A DNA stretch of 27,237 nucleotides from Clostridiaceae bacterium (GTDB lineage: Bacteria > Bacillota > Clostridia > Saccharofermentanales > DTU023), in the NCBI GenBank assembly GCA_012511735.1, contig JAAZFK010000256.1, forward strand, positions 1 to 27,237, written 5' to 3'. Every line of letters starts with the position of its first letter. The first letter of the stretch is position 1. Positions 7,115-15,517 of this stretch are shown in pieces. Under the pieces are notes generated by a model. It did no database searches, was not told the DNA's origin, and was given only the letters and a program-made list of their open reading frames with translations. A program made the translations under genes and the position numbers.

Positions 7115-8143
7115 TCATGGAACCGGGAAGTCCATGGATAGATTCTCCGCCTCACCAAAGGAGATAGGCGAGGAAGCTTTGGCTTTTATATAGGCACTTT
7201 CCCCATGCGATCGGTTGATCAGTTCATTTGTTGGCATCGATCTCAACCTGGCGATCACCCGATCCATAATCTCCATTTCCGAAGACTGAAGAATGGCCGG
7301 CTTAAAACCGGGCGCCGCCCTAAAAGAATATCTCATCTTTCCATTGTTGGAATCTTGATTGCAATGGACACCTTCCAATTCAATCAGACAATCATGTTTC
7401 TCGGGTACCGGCCCCATAGGGAGGGCACTATAGACCAAACCGCTGATCGACTTCCCATGGGTCTTATAATGGAGCATATCCGAATACCAGAGCAGCTTCA
7501 TCAGTTTGACTTTATGAAGGTAGCGAATCCTGCTGGCGGAATAATTGATCATCTCGACCACTTTTTCCGTATCCAATTCGACGCAGCCTTTTATTTCCTG
7601 ATCTTGAAATCTGGCGTAATAAGCTTCAATTGAAGCGGTCAAATATTGATTCCCCATCTTTGAATAAACTTTCCGCGCCTTTTCAAGGTATTTGAGATAC
7701 GTTTTCTCTTCCAGCTTATGTTTTTCTTTCTCCAAAATCTCGATAAACCATTTGGGATCTTTGGCAAGCTTTCTCAGGATCGCATCATGGGCAGAATCCT
7801 GAACCTGATGGTTTTCGTATCGCGTAATGGTCGTCCGCCCCCAGTTGAGCAGCTCAGAAAAACCTTTCTGGCTGATACCGTACTGCTTCCTTATACTGAT
7901 AATCTCGTCCGAAGTCAGAAGACCCACCTTTTTCCGGTAGGCATCCTTCATGGCCAGGTTGTTCGTTCTGATCATCTCTTCTGTCTCGATGAATCCGTCG
8001 ACATTGGAACAATATTCAAAAACTGAAGGAAAGCTCACCTCTTCCCCCTTGAACCATTCAGATTCTTCCTGCCGTACAATCTTGACATCATGAACCTGCA
8101 TGCAGTTGTGGCAGAGTTTTTTCTCCGACTTCAAGATTTCCAT
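7115..8143 (-). CDS. MqsA/SocA-type antitoxin-like regulator (YgiT zinc finger, HTH, DUF4065/Panacea)
   Basis: The 342 residues divide into three parts. First is an N-terminal YgiT-like finger (CHNC at about 11-14, EYCSN near 44). Next is an Xre-type helix-turn-helix (about 78-127, with SDEIISIRKQYGISQKGFSE, then WGRTTITRYENHQVQD). Last is a C-terminal DUF4065/Panacea domain (about 215-310, with KVKLMKLLWYSDMLHYK and SGLVYSALPMGPVPE). Panacea domains neutralise various toxins by direct contact, and MqsA-type proteins repress their own promoters. The second finger half has one Cys only, which I recall as common in this subfamily. No toxin gene lies next to it. Base composition is much lower in G+C than its neighbours, suggesting transfer. 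The ATG at 8143 has only a weak AGCAGG upstream. Function as an orphan repressor or antitoxin is inferred. Confidence 0.85.
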   Translation of the reverse strand: MEILKSEKKLCHNCMQVHDVKIVRQEESEWFKGEEVSFPSVFEYCSNVDGFIETEEMIRTNNLAMKDAYRKKVGLLTSDEIISIRKQYGISQKGFSELLNWGRTTITRYENHQVQDSAHDAILRKLAKDPKWFIEILEKEKHKLEEKTYLKYLEKARKVYSKMGNQYLTASIEAYYARFQDQEIKGCVELDTEKVVEMINYSASRIRYLHKVKLMKLLWYSDMLHYKTHGKSISGLVYSALPMGPVPEKHDCLIELEGVHCNQDSNNGKMRYSFRAAPGFKPAILQSSEMEIMDRVIARLRSMPTNELINRSHGESAYIKAKASSPISFGEAENLSMDFPVP

Positions 8144-8173
8144 TCGATTCGCCTGCTTTCACTCCTGTCCACA

Positions 8174-8202
8174 ATTTTACGTCTCACGGGTCGACCAGAC
8201 AA
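8174..8202 (-). promoter_or_regulatory. Predicted promoter of the antitoxin-like gene
   Basis: On the minus strand TAAAAT (8174-8179, five of six) follows TTGTCT (8197-8202, four of six) with an exact 17-base spacer. The -35 box shares five of its six bases with one end of the large inverted repeat at 8198-8237. Transcription would start about 24 bases before the ATG at 8143. Confidence 0.6.
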
Positions 8203-8237
8203 GGATAATGGTATCAAATGATACCATTATCCTTGTC
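8198..8237. repeat. Perfect 19-bp inverted repeat, probable operator
   Basis: The arms 8198-8216 and 8219-8237 are exact reverse complements around two central bases (AA on the plus strand); the left arm contains GGATAATGGTATCA. No T-run follows on either strand, so a terminator is unlikely. One arm covers the -35 box of the antitoxin-like gene, the position expected for an operator bound by its helix-turn-helix protein. Binding by that protein is inferred, not shown. Confidence 0.7.
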
Positions 8238-8304
8238 CATCTGTCGGCGGGCGCTTCCTGTAAGACTGAGTTTTCAGCGGGTGTTTATGAATCAAGCCGT
8301 TTTC

Positions 8305-8865
8305 TTACAAACACCTGTAATCCTCTGCCAAAATGGCATAGTAGCAGGCATCCACGAAGGGACCGTCCGGCTTATAGATGGCTTGGCGGTGGACTCCCTC
8401 AAATCTCATGCCGCATTTTTTCATCACATCACCTGAGTGGACGTTGGCCGGCTCATGACAGGATTCAATCCTGTTGGCCCCTGCCTCGTCGAAAAAGAAG
8501 CGGATCAGGCGGGCGAGAGCTTCCGAAACATATCCCTGATGCCACCAAGCCTTACCGATGCAATAGCCGATGTGAACCATGCGGATGTTGTCGCGGCCTT
8601 CAACCGAGCCGATGCTGCCGATCAGGACCGAACCCTCCTTGAGCTCGATGCCCCAACTGTAGTAGTTTTTAAAATCATAGCTGTTGACCCAGGTCCGGAG
8701 AATTTCTGTCGTCTCTCCGACATCACGATGCGGGTGCCAGGACAGGTACCTGGTTACTTCGGGATCGCTGGCCCAGTTGTCATACATGGCCTGGGCGTCA
8801 TCAACTGTAAAACGGCGAAGAATCAGCCTGTCAGTTTCGAGTCTGACGGTCCCCTTATGTATCAT
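8305..8865 (-). CDS. GNAT family N-acetyltransferase (RimJ/RimL-like)
   Basis: The 186-residue protein has the RimJ/RimL layout: LETDRLILRRFTVDDA near the N-terminus, WGIELKEGSVLIGSIG in the central strands, and the acetyl-CoA region HIGYCIGKAWWHQGYVSEAL. ANVHSGDVMKKCGMRFEG near the end stands where the family has NxxSxxvleKxGF. Such enzymes acetylate N-termini of ribosomal proteins, antibiotics or small amines; the substrate cannot be told here. The ATG at 8865 is chosen because GAGGAG lies eight bases upstream; an in-frame start at 8898 lacks one. The gene lies 161 bases upstream of the antitoxin-like gene on the same strand. Confidence 0.85.
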   Translation of the reverse strand: MIHKGTVRLETDRLILRRFTVDDAQAMYDNWASDPEVTRYLSWHPHRDVGETTEILRTWVNSYDFKNYYSWGIELKEGSVLIGSIGSVEGRDNIRMVHIGYCIGKAWWHQGYVSEALARLIRFFFDEAGANRIESCHEPANVHSGDVMKKCGMRFEGVHRQAIYKPDGPFVDACYYAILAEDYRCL

Positions 8866-8925
8866 AATCTCTTCTCCTCTCGACGCCTGATATCTCATGT
8901 TATCATTGGATGTTAGTGATATCCC

Positions 8926-8953
8926 GGTGGCTGACGCTTTTCAGTCACCTTTT
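8926..8953 (+). other. Hairpin with short U-tract in the RNase J leader
   Basis: GGTGGCTGA (8926-8934) pairs with TCAGTCACC (8941-8949) through nine pairs, one of them G-U, around a six-base loop. TTTT follows. It ends about ten bases before the AGGAG of the RNase J gene, and no plus-strand gene precedes it, so it could act as an attenuator or processing site. TATAAA at 8953-8958 overlaps the tail and is an alternative -10 reading, but it would leave almost no leader. Confidence 0.4.
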
Positions 8954-8973
8954 ATAAAAAATAGGAGTAAAAG

Positions 8974-10689
8974 ATGAGTCGTAAGAAAAAGGAAGAAACA
9001 GAGCTGGTAAGCAAGAAAAACAAAAACAAGAGCCTTCGCGTCATCCCCCTGGGGGGCATGCGCGAAATCGGCAAGAACATGACCGTTTTCGAATATGGAG
9101 ATGACATGGTGGTCATCGATTGCGGCATGGCCTTCCCCGACACCCGGATGCCGGGGATTGACATTATCATCCCGGACTTCACCTACCTGCGGGAGAACCG
9201 CGACAAGCTGCGTGGCATCATCGTCACCCATGGACATGAAGATCATATCGGGGCGCTGCCCTGGCTCTTAAAGGAATTTGACATCCCCGTCTATGCCTCG
9301 CCCATGGCTATGAAGCTGCTTGAGATCAAGCTGAGCAATACCAGACCCAAAATCGTCAGCAAGAAACTGCAGGTCATCCGGGCCGGCGAAACTTTGAACA
9401 TCGGTGATTTCAGCATCGAATTCGTTCATGTCAACCACTCCATCGCCGACGCGGTCTCAATCGCCCTGACCTGTCCTGTCGGGACCGTCTTTTTCACCGG
9501 CGACTTCAAAATTGATTACACCCCCACCACGGTTGATCCCATCGACCTGGGTAAAATCGCTGAGATCGGAAACCGCGGGGTTCTGGCCCTGATTTCCGAG
9601 AGCACCAACGCCGAGCGGCCCGGACATTCCCTGTCAGAACGGGAAGTCGGCCGTGCCTTCAAGGAGATCTTCACCGAGACCACCGGCCGCATCATCGTGG
9701 CCACCTTCTCCTCCAACGTCTTCCGTTTACAGCAGGTCATCTCGACAGCCGAGAGTTTCAACCGCAAGGTCCTGATCCTGGGCCGCAGCATGCTGAACGT
9801 TTTCGAGGCGGCCAAGAGTCTGGGTTATCTGGACGTCAAGCCCTCGACCATCATCGACATTCAGAGCCTGGACAGCTTCCCTCCGGAAGAGGTCGTCATC
9901 CTGGCGACAGGCAGTCAGGGCGAACCCATGTCGGCCTTGTCCCGACTGGCCTATTCCGAGCATCGAAGCACCGAGATCATGGAAGGTGACACAGTCATTT
10001 TGTCCTCCAGCATGATCCCCGGCAATGAAGAGGCCATCTATCGGTTGATCAACGAGCTCTTTATGAAAGGCGCCCAGGTCATCTATGAGTCACTGTCTGA
10101 AGTTCACGCCTCGGGCCATGCCTGCCAGGATGAACTGAAACAAATCCTGACCCTGACCCGGCCCCACTATTTCATCCCCTCTCACGGTGAATTCCGCATG
10201 CTCTATCGGCACGCGGAGCTGGCAAGTCAGATGGGCATCCCCAATGAGCGGATCGTCCTGACCAAGAACGGCGATATTCTGGAGTTTGATGAAAAAGGCC
10301 GGATGAGCTTTGCCGGCTACACCGAAGGTGCCGGCATCCTGATCGATGGCTCAGGGATGGGCGACGTCGATGAATACGTCCTGAACGACCGCCTCCGCCT
10401 GGCTGAGGACGGCGTTGTCTCGGTCGCCATCGTCATCGACGCGCAGGCCAACCGCCTCTATGGGGATCCGGTGGTCCAGGCCAAGGGTTTCATCTATGAA
10501 AGTGAAATGAATCATGTGATTGAGCTCTGCCAGGAACGCGTCAAGCAAATCGCGGACGAGCTGTGGGAAAAGAAAAAGCCCTTAAAAACCCAGATGACCT
10601 CGGCTGATGTCAGGGATAAGATTCAAAAGACCCTGTTCGAACTCACCCGCAGGCGGCCCGTTGTCATGGTGGCCGTCAAGGCCATCTGA
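8974..10689 (+). CDS. rnj: Ribonuclease J
   Basis: RNase J is the metallo-beta-lactamase/beta-CASP nuclease with 5'-3' exonuclease and endonuclease activity central to mRNA decay and rRNA maturation in Firmicutes. The 571 residues show THGHEDH (H86, H88, D90, H91), H155 in VHVNHSIAD, D177 in GDFKIDYTP and SESTNAERPGHS. The beta-CASP part has ATFSSNVFRLQQ and PSHGEFRM, and the C-terminal domain follows. It starts with a Lys-rich extension of about 20 residues before LRVIPLGGMREIGKN. The ATG at 8974 has TAGGAG about seven bases upstream. Only one copy is seen here, so J1 versus J2 cannot be assigned. The stop codon is one base from that of the convergent rel gene. Confidence 0.95.
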   Translation: MSRKKKEETELVSKKNKNKSLRVIPLGGMREIGKNMTVFEYGDDMVVIDCGMAFPDTRMPGIDIIIPDFTYLRENRDKLRGIIVTHGHEDHIGALPWLLKEFDIPVYASPMAMKLLEIKLSNTRPKIVSKKLQVIRAGETLNIGDFSIEFVHVNHSIADAVSIALTCPVGTVFFTGDFKIDYTPTTVDPIDLGKIAEIGNRGVLALISESTNAERPGHSLSEREVGRAFKEIFTETTGRIIVATFSSNVFRLQQVISTAESFNRKVLILGRSMLNVFEAAKSLGYLDVKPSTIIDIQSLDSFPPEEVVILATGSQGEPMSALSRLAYSEHRSTEIMEGDTVILSSSMIPGNEEAIYRLINELFMKGAQVIYESLSEVHASGHACQDELKQILTLTRPHYFIPSHGEFRMLYRHAELASQMGIPNERIVLTKNGDILEFDEKGRMSFAGYTEGAGILIDGSGMGDVDEYVLNDRLRLAEDGVVSVAIVIDAQANRLYGDPVVQAKGFIYESEMNHVIELCQERVKQIADELWEKKKPLKTQMTSADVRDKIQKTLFELTRRRPVVMVAVKAI

Positions 10690-10690
10690 C

Positions 10691-13039
10691 TCAGTTGTGA
10701 CCCCGGGAGACGCTGACGACGCTGTCGATGGCCTTGATCCGGCCGACCAGCTTGTCGTATTGTTCCTGGTTCTCAATTTCCACCGTCAAAAGAAGGTTGG
10801 CGCTGATATCCCGGGCTGACGAAATGCGGGCCGACTGAACAGGGATCTGCTCATCGGCGATGGCCGCGGAGATCTCGGCCAGCAGGTTGGCCCGGTCACG
10901 GGCGATCACCCGGATCTCAACCGGATACATGCGGTGAGATTCAGCTGACCCCGTCGTCCATTCAACATCGATCAACCGGGAGGCGCGCTCGGCATCTTCC
11001 GGCGAACGGTCAAAAGAATCCAGAATATTGCGGATATTGGGGCAGTCAATCCGGTGAACCGCCACCCCCATGCCCCGGGTGACGTACCCGATGATCTGAT
11101 CACCCGGTACCGGGTTGCAGCAGCGGGACATTTTGAGCAGAGCATTGTCCAGGCCCCGGACCTTGACAGGAATCTCACTGGGTTTGCGCTGTTTCTTCCT
11201 GCTCGGTCTGGGCGCCGTCTGATCCAGAATCAGGGCCTCACTGACCAGCAGGTTGGGCGGGTTATGGATGACCTGGCCTGATTTGGAGACACGGTAGCCC
11301 AGCTTGACCCGCTCTTCTTCTGGCAGGGAAAGGACGTAGGCGTCCCGGAGTTTGGGAACCACACGGCCCGCGGGCAGGCCGCCGTAGCCCACGCCGGCCA
11401 GCAGATCGTCCAGGGTATGGATGGAATAGCGCCTCAGGATGGGCGTGTAATACTCTTTTTTCAAAAGATCGGATGTATGGAAACCCAGTTTCTGGATTTC
11501 CCGGTCCAGCAATTCCCTGCCACGGACAATGTTTTCGTCACGCCGTTCCCTTTTGAACCAGGTGGAGATTTTATTGCGGGCAGTCCCGCTCTTGACGATG
11601 TTGAGCCAGTCCCTGGAAGGTCCCCGGACCTTGTCGGAGGTCAGGATCTCGACAATATCCCCGTTTTTGAGTTCGTAGGTCAGCGATACCATACGGCCGT
11701 TGACCTTGGCCCCGTACATGGAATTGCCGATATCACTGTGGATATGGTAGGCAAAATCGACCGGCACAGCCCCTGCCGGAAGTGAGATTACCTTGCCCAT
11801 GGGCGTAAAAACGAAGACCTCGTCGGGAATCAATCCCTCTTTCAGAGCATCCATATAGTCATGCGCGTCGCTCATGTCGCTCTGCCACTCCAGCAGCTGA
11901 CGGAGCCAGGAGAGCCGGATCTCAAAGATATCCTGCTTCTTTTCAGTGGATCCCTCTTTGTAGCGCCAGTGGGCGGCGATCCCGTACTCAGCCGTCCGGT
12001 GCATCTCCTCTGTCCGGATCTGGACTTCGAAGGGAATCCCCCGGTGACCGATCACGGTGGTATGAAGCGACTGGTAGCCGTTGCTTTTCGGCATGGCGAT
12101 GTAATCACGGAAGCGGCCGGGAATGGGCTTGTAGAGCTCATGGACCAAGCCCAGAACCGCGTAACACTCGCTGACGGTGGGCACAATGATCCGGGTCGCG
12201 AAGAGATCGTAGATCTCGTCCAGCTGCTTGACCTGGACTTTCATTTTGCGGTAAATGCTGTAAAAATGCTTGGGCCGGCCTTCGATTTCAGCGGCGATCC
12301 CCATGGCGGCGATCTTGATGGTCAGCTCTTCCGTGATCTCCTTGAGATACTCTTCGCGATCTGAGCGGCGCTGGGACAACATACCCACCAGCTCATAATA
12401 AGCGTCGGGATCCAGGTAGCGAAGGCTCAGGTCCTCCAACTCCCACTTGATCCGGTGGATCCCCAGCCGGGCGGCCAGGGGCGCGTAGATGTCAAGGGTC
12501 TCGCGGGCGGTCGCCACCTGCTTGTCCGGCTCCTTGAACTTCATGGTCCGCATGTTGTGCAAACGGTCGGCCAGCTTGATCAGGACCACGCGGATATCCT
12601 TGGCCATGGCCAGAAACATCTTGCGGAAATTCTGGGCCTGCAATTCCTCTTTTGACGAATAGGAGATCCGGGACAGCTTGGTCACCCCGTCCACCAGCTC
12701 CGCCACATCACCGCCCAGGGCCTCCTTGACCTGTTCCAGGGTCAAATCGGTATCCTCGACCGTATCGTGAACCAGGGCAGCAGCCAGGGTATGATCGTCC
12801 ACCAGTCCCAGGTCGAAGAGAATCTTCATGGCGGCGACCGGGTGGATAATGTAGGGCTCACCGGTTGCCCGGAATTGACTTTTGTGGGCATCCTTGGAAA
12901 GTTTATAGGCAGTTGCCAGCAGCGAAGCATCGTCGCGATGCGCCGCTTTCTTCCAGGTCCTGACGAAGCCATCCATCTCGGCGTCCGTCCTGGCCATGGT
13001 TTCGAGTTGTTCTTCCGTATAAACAACCGGGTCGGTCAT
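10691..13039 (-). CDS. rel: Bifunctional (p)ppGpp synthetase/hydrolase Rel
   Basis: This is the ribosome-linked enzyme that makes and degrades (p)ppGpp, the stringent response alarmone. The 782 residues show an HD hydrolase domain (HPVAAMKIL, HDTVEDTD, KLADRLHNMRT), so hydrolysis should be active. The synthetase domain has RFRDYIAMPKSNGYQSLHTT. Its basic RFRD in place of the acidic EFDD of E. coli RelA is typical of bifunctional enzymes. A TGS domain (from VFVFTPMGKVISLP), a Cys-containing zinc-finger region (CCNPVPGD, CPN) and a C-terminal ACT domain follow. The ATG at 13039 overlaps the recJ stop in ATGA, which argues for coupling; an upstream in-frame start at 13075 lies inside recJ. Often named relA or spoT. 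Confidence 0.95.
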   Translation of the reverse strand: MTDPVVYTEEQLETMARTDAEMDGFVRTWKKAAHRDDASLLATAYKLSKDAHKSQFRATGEPYIIHPVAAMKILFDLGLVDDHTLAAALVHDTVEDTDLTLEQVKEALGGDVAELVDGVTKLSRISYSSKEELQAQNFRKMFLAMAKDIRVVLIKLADRLHNMRTMKFKEPDKQVATARETLDIYAPLAARLGIHRIKWELEDLSLRYLDPDAYYELVGMLSQRRSDREEYLKEITEELTIKIAAMGIAAEIEGRPKHFYSIYRKMKVQVKQLDEIYDLFATRIIVPTVSECYAVLGLVHELYKPIPGRFRDYIAMPKSNGYQSLHTTVIGHRGIPFEVQIRTEEMHRTAEYGIAAHWRYKEGSTEKKQDIFEIRLSWLRQLLEWQSDMSDAHDYMDALKEGLIPDEVFVFTPMGKVISLPAGAVPVDFAYHIHSDIGNSMYGAKVNGRMVSLTYELKNGDIVEILTSDKVRGPSRDWLNIVKSGTARNKISTWFKRERRDENIVRGRELLDREIQKLGFHTSDLLKKEYYTPILRRYSIHTLDDLLAGVGYGGLPAGRVVPKLRDAYVLSLPEEERVKLGYRVSKSGQVIHNPPNLLVSEALILDQTAPRPSRKKQRKPSEIPVKVRGLDNALLKMSRCCNPVPGDQIIGYVTRGMGVAVHRIDCPNIRNILDSFDRSPEDAERASRLIDVEWTTGSAESHRMYPVEIRVIARDRANLLAEISAAIADEQIPVQSARISSARDISANLLLTVEIENQEQYDKLVGRIKAIDSVVSVSRGHN

Positions 13040-15186
13040 CCGACGATTACCCCCAACTCCTTCAGTTCTGTCCACAGGGGAGATTCCGACAAGGCCGGTC
13101 GGCTTCCCCCTCGCTCAAGCCTGGAACAGATGAAACTGCCGTCCCCTTCATTCTCCAGCCGGATCAGGCCGGCCTGTTCGAAGATGGCCATGGCCAACAA
13201 GAGGCCCAAGGGATCCGTCTTTCCATTATAACGGTGTGACAGGAGCCATGCCAGACGCACAGGGAGAAAAGCCAGGCCGGCGCCACCCGCGTCACAAAGC
13301 GACTCCAATAATTGCCAAAGTGATCCAAAAAGGGACTGGGACAGGCGCAGGTCCGATCCGCCTTCCATATCCGAAATAGCCTGGGAAGCCTGCCCGTTCA
13401 GCCTGGCGAATCCATCGACGGCCTGCCGGTTGATCTGGTCGTGGCGTCCGGGCCGGATCTCAACCAGCCTCACCTGGACCGTTTCCCGGTCGCGCCAGCG
13501 ATTCAGTTCAGGGACGCCCAGGATTTCAACGGTGTCACCGATCGCATAGAAATGATCCTCCTGACCTCTGCCAAAAAGGAGGGCCTCGAAAAGCCGCATG
13601 GAGGGATCACTGGTTCTCAGGGTGAACTTAAGGTGGCGCCCCTCCCCTACCCGCTGCATCCCTTCAATGGTCAGATCCGACAACCAGACCAGTGGCCGCT
13701 CAAATCCACTCCCGGTGGGCTCGAAGATATCAAACCCGCGAACCAGGTCGTTGTCGAGCTCGCTTCCGGTCAGGACGACGTCTGCCTGATACGGTTGGTG
13801 CCGGATGTGGCGGGGGATGGCCTCGATGGATCGGGTCATCTGCTGACAGAAGGCCTCCAGATTCCCTGCATGGAGCGTCAGGCCGGCCGCGCCGGCATGG
13901 CCTCCGTATTTTTCAAGCAAAGGGGCGGAAGCGCGGATGGCTTTGATTAAATCGATGCTGCCGTAACTGCGGGCCGAGCCCGTCAGCCATCCGTCCTCTT
14001 CGTTCAGGGTGATGGCGGGCACGCGCAGTTTTTCGGCCAGACGGGAGCTGACGATCCCCATGACACCCGCGTGCCAGTCTTTACCGACCGCGATGGCGAC
14101 AGAAACCGGGTCGGTGCCGCACACCGTCAACACCTGGTCGAAGGCCTGGGAAAAGATCTCCTGCTCCACCAGCCGCCGCTCCTGGTTGAGCGCGTCCAGC
14201 TTGCGCGCCAACTGGTCGGCTCTCGAAGGGTCATCTTCCAGGAGGAGGTCCAGCGCCAGCCTGACATCTCCCATCCTGCCGGCCGCGTTCAGCCTGGGCG
14301 CCAGGGAAAAGGCAATGTCCCGCGCGGTCAGAGCCTGATCGCCGGGGGACAGACGCTTAAGGGCCTTCAGACCTTCAGGCGCGTGGGTTTCAAAAAAGTC
14401 AAGTCCATGGCGGACCAGGATCCGGTTGGCCTCGACCAGAGGCATGACATCCGCCACTGTGCCCACTGAGGCCAGTACGAAAAGAGAGGGTCGGTGATCC
14501 GGCAGCCTGTCCATCTGGCGGTCCAGCGCCAAGGTCAGCATCAGGGCAACGCCTGCGCCTGACAGATAGGGGAAGGGATAGGCCTCACCTTGCAGTGTGG
14601 GGTTGATCAGGGGCGCTTTCGGGCAGTGAAAATCCCCGGTCGCCTGATGGTGATCGGTCACGATCACGTCGATGCCCCGCTCAAGCAGATCTTCCACCAG
14701 ATCGGGTGAAGAAGTGCCCGTGTCAACCGTAATGACCAGGTCAGGGCGATGAAGCTCAATCTCATCAACCAAAGCCGGCGAAAGACCGTAACCGTCGTCA
14801 AATCGGTCAGGGATCAAAACCTGGGGCGGATGCCCCAGGCCGGTAAAATAGCGTGACAGGATGGCGGCGGCCGTCAGGCCGTCCGCGTCGTAGTCCCCGA
14901 AGATCAAAAGACGGGGCGCCCCGGCGCGCAAATGATTCTCGATCAGACGGCAAGCCTCTTCCATGTCGCGGAAAAGGAAAGGATCCGGCAGATCATCCAG
15001 GGAGGCCTCGAAAAATTGTTTTTGTTTTTGTGGCGTGTCAAAGCCCCTGGCTCTCAGAATCCGGTCCGGCACGGACAGGCCGGCCGGGTCGACAGCAGGG
15101 TCTTCAACCAGCTCCCAGGGAACGGGAAGGAGCCAGTTCAACAATTCTTGTCTGGTGATCTCTCGGCGCATGTGAGGATCCCCCAT
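13036..15186 (-). CDS. recJ: Single-stranded-DNA exonuclease RecJ
   Basis: RecJ is a 5'-3' single-strand DNA exonuclease used in recombination and mismatch repair. The 716 residues contain the DHH phosphoesterase motifs GDYDADG (98-103), VDTG (about 154-157) and TDHH (177-180). The DHHA1 part has GKDWHAGVMGIVSSRLAEK and GGHAGAAG, and an OB-like domain follows. A C-terminal extension of about 140 residues resembles the longer Firmicute forms. The motif usually written DNG or DCG is DTG here. The ATG at 15186 has GGAGGAG close upstream (two to four bases); an ATG at 15171 lacks a site. recJ next to rel is common in Firmicutes. It follows rpsU by 67 bases. Confidence 0.94.
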   Translation of the reverse strand: MGDPHMRREITRQELLNWLLPVPWELVEDPAVDPAGLSVPDRILRARGFDTPQKQKQFFEASLDDLPDPFLFRDMEEACRLIENHLRAGAPRLLIFGDYDADGLTAAAILSRYFTGLGHPPQVLIPDRFDDGYGLSPALVDEIELHRPDLVITVDTGTSSPDLVEDLLERGIDVIVTDHHQATGDFHCPKAPLINPTLQGEAYPFPYLSGAGVALMLTLALDRQMDRLPDHRPSLFVLASVGTVADVMPLVEANRILVRHGLDFFETHAPEGLKALKRLSPGDQALTARDIAFSLAPRLNAAGRMGDVRLALDLLLEDDPSRADQLARKLDALNQERRLVEQEIFSQAFDQVLTVCGTDPVSVAIAVGKDWHAGVMGIVSSRLAEKLRVPAITLNEEDGWLTGSARSYGSIDLIKAIRASAPLLEKYGGHAGAAGLTLHAGNLEAFCQQMTRSIEAIPRHIRHQPYQADVVLTGSELDNDLVRGFDIFEPTGSGFERPLVWLSDLTIEGMQRVGEGRHLKFTLRTSDPSMRLFEALLFGRGQEDHFYAIGDTVEILGVPELNRWRDRETVQVRLVEIRPGRHDQINRQAVDGFARLNGQASQAISDMEGGSDLRLSQSLFGSLWQLLESLCDAGGAGLAFLPVRLAWLLSHRYNGKTDPLGLLLAMAIFEQAGLIRLENEGDGSFICSRLERGGSRPALSESPLWTELKELGVIVG

Positions 15187-15200
15187 TTCTCCTCCATAGA

Positions 15201-15237
15201 AAAGAGGCCCGCTGTCAGGTACAACGAACCTCTCTTT
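15201..15237 (-). terminator. Weak hairpin between rpsU and recJ, possible attenuator
   Basis: On the minus strand AAGAGAGG pairs with CCTCTTTT (eight pairs including one G-U) around a 21-base loop, with the T-run as part of the stem. It lies between the rpsU stop and the recJ ribosome binding site. It may partly end transcription after rpsU so that recJ-rel is expressed at a lower level. The stem is weak and the call is tentative. Confidence 0.3.
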
Positions 15238-15253
15238 TGTCGTCCTTGAAAAA

Positions 15254-15427
15254 TCAGCGCTTGCGCTTTCTGGCGGCTTCTGCTTTTTTCTTCCGTTTTA
15301 CACTCGGCTTTTCATAGTGTTCGCGTTTACGTACTTCAGCAAGCACGCCGGAACGGGCGCATGAACGCTTGAAACGTCTCAGCGCACTGTCCAGGGATTC
15401 ATTTTCTTTTACACGAATCTCCGTCAA
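15254..15427 (-). CDS. rpsU: 30S ribosomal protein S21
   Basis: S21 is a small, basic 30S subunit protein near the anti-Shine-Dalgarno region of 16S rRNA. The 57 residues read MTEIRVKENESLDSALRRFK at the N-terminus. RSCARSGVLAEVRKREHYEK and a Lys/Arg-rich tail (VKRKKKAEAARKRKR) complete it, matching the family in length and order. The start is TTG at 15427 with GGGAGGGG six bases upstream. The unusual start codon makes the gene easy to miss. A strong promoter lies upstream, and recJ and rel follow on the same strand. Confidence 0.95.
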   Translation of the reverse strand: MTEIRVKENESLDSALRRFKRSCARSGVLAEVRKREHYEKPSVKRKKKAEAARKRKR

Positions 15428-15487
15428 CCTTATCCCTCCCCTCGCAGTGGACTCTGAGTAACCCGACAGGATTCACAGTTCCTGAGT

Positions 15488-15517
15488 AGTATACAATGAA
15501 TCTCAGACCGAGGTCAA
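15488..15517 (-). promoter_or_regulatory. Predicted sigma-A promoter of rpsU-recJ-rel
   Basis: On the minus strand TTGACC (15512-15517, five of six) and TATACT (15488-15493, five of six) are separated by 18 bases. The predicted leader is about 53 bases and ends in the rpsU ribosome binding site. The region up to 15560 is shared with the divergent DUF2207 gene, for which I see no clear promoter. Confidence 0.7.

Noticed and set aside
8198..8237. Inverted repeat read as a terminator for the GNAT gene
   Set aside because: No T-run follows on either strand, and its arm overlaps a well-spaced promoter, which suits an operator better.
8305..8865. GNAT gene as the toxin partner of the antitoxin-like gene
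   Set aside because: It is RimJ/RimL-like rather than TacT/AtaT-like in its motifs, lies 161 bases away, and the antitoxin-like gene has its own promoter and operator. Same-strand placement alone is not enough.
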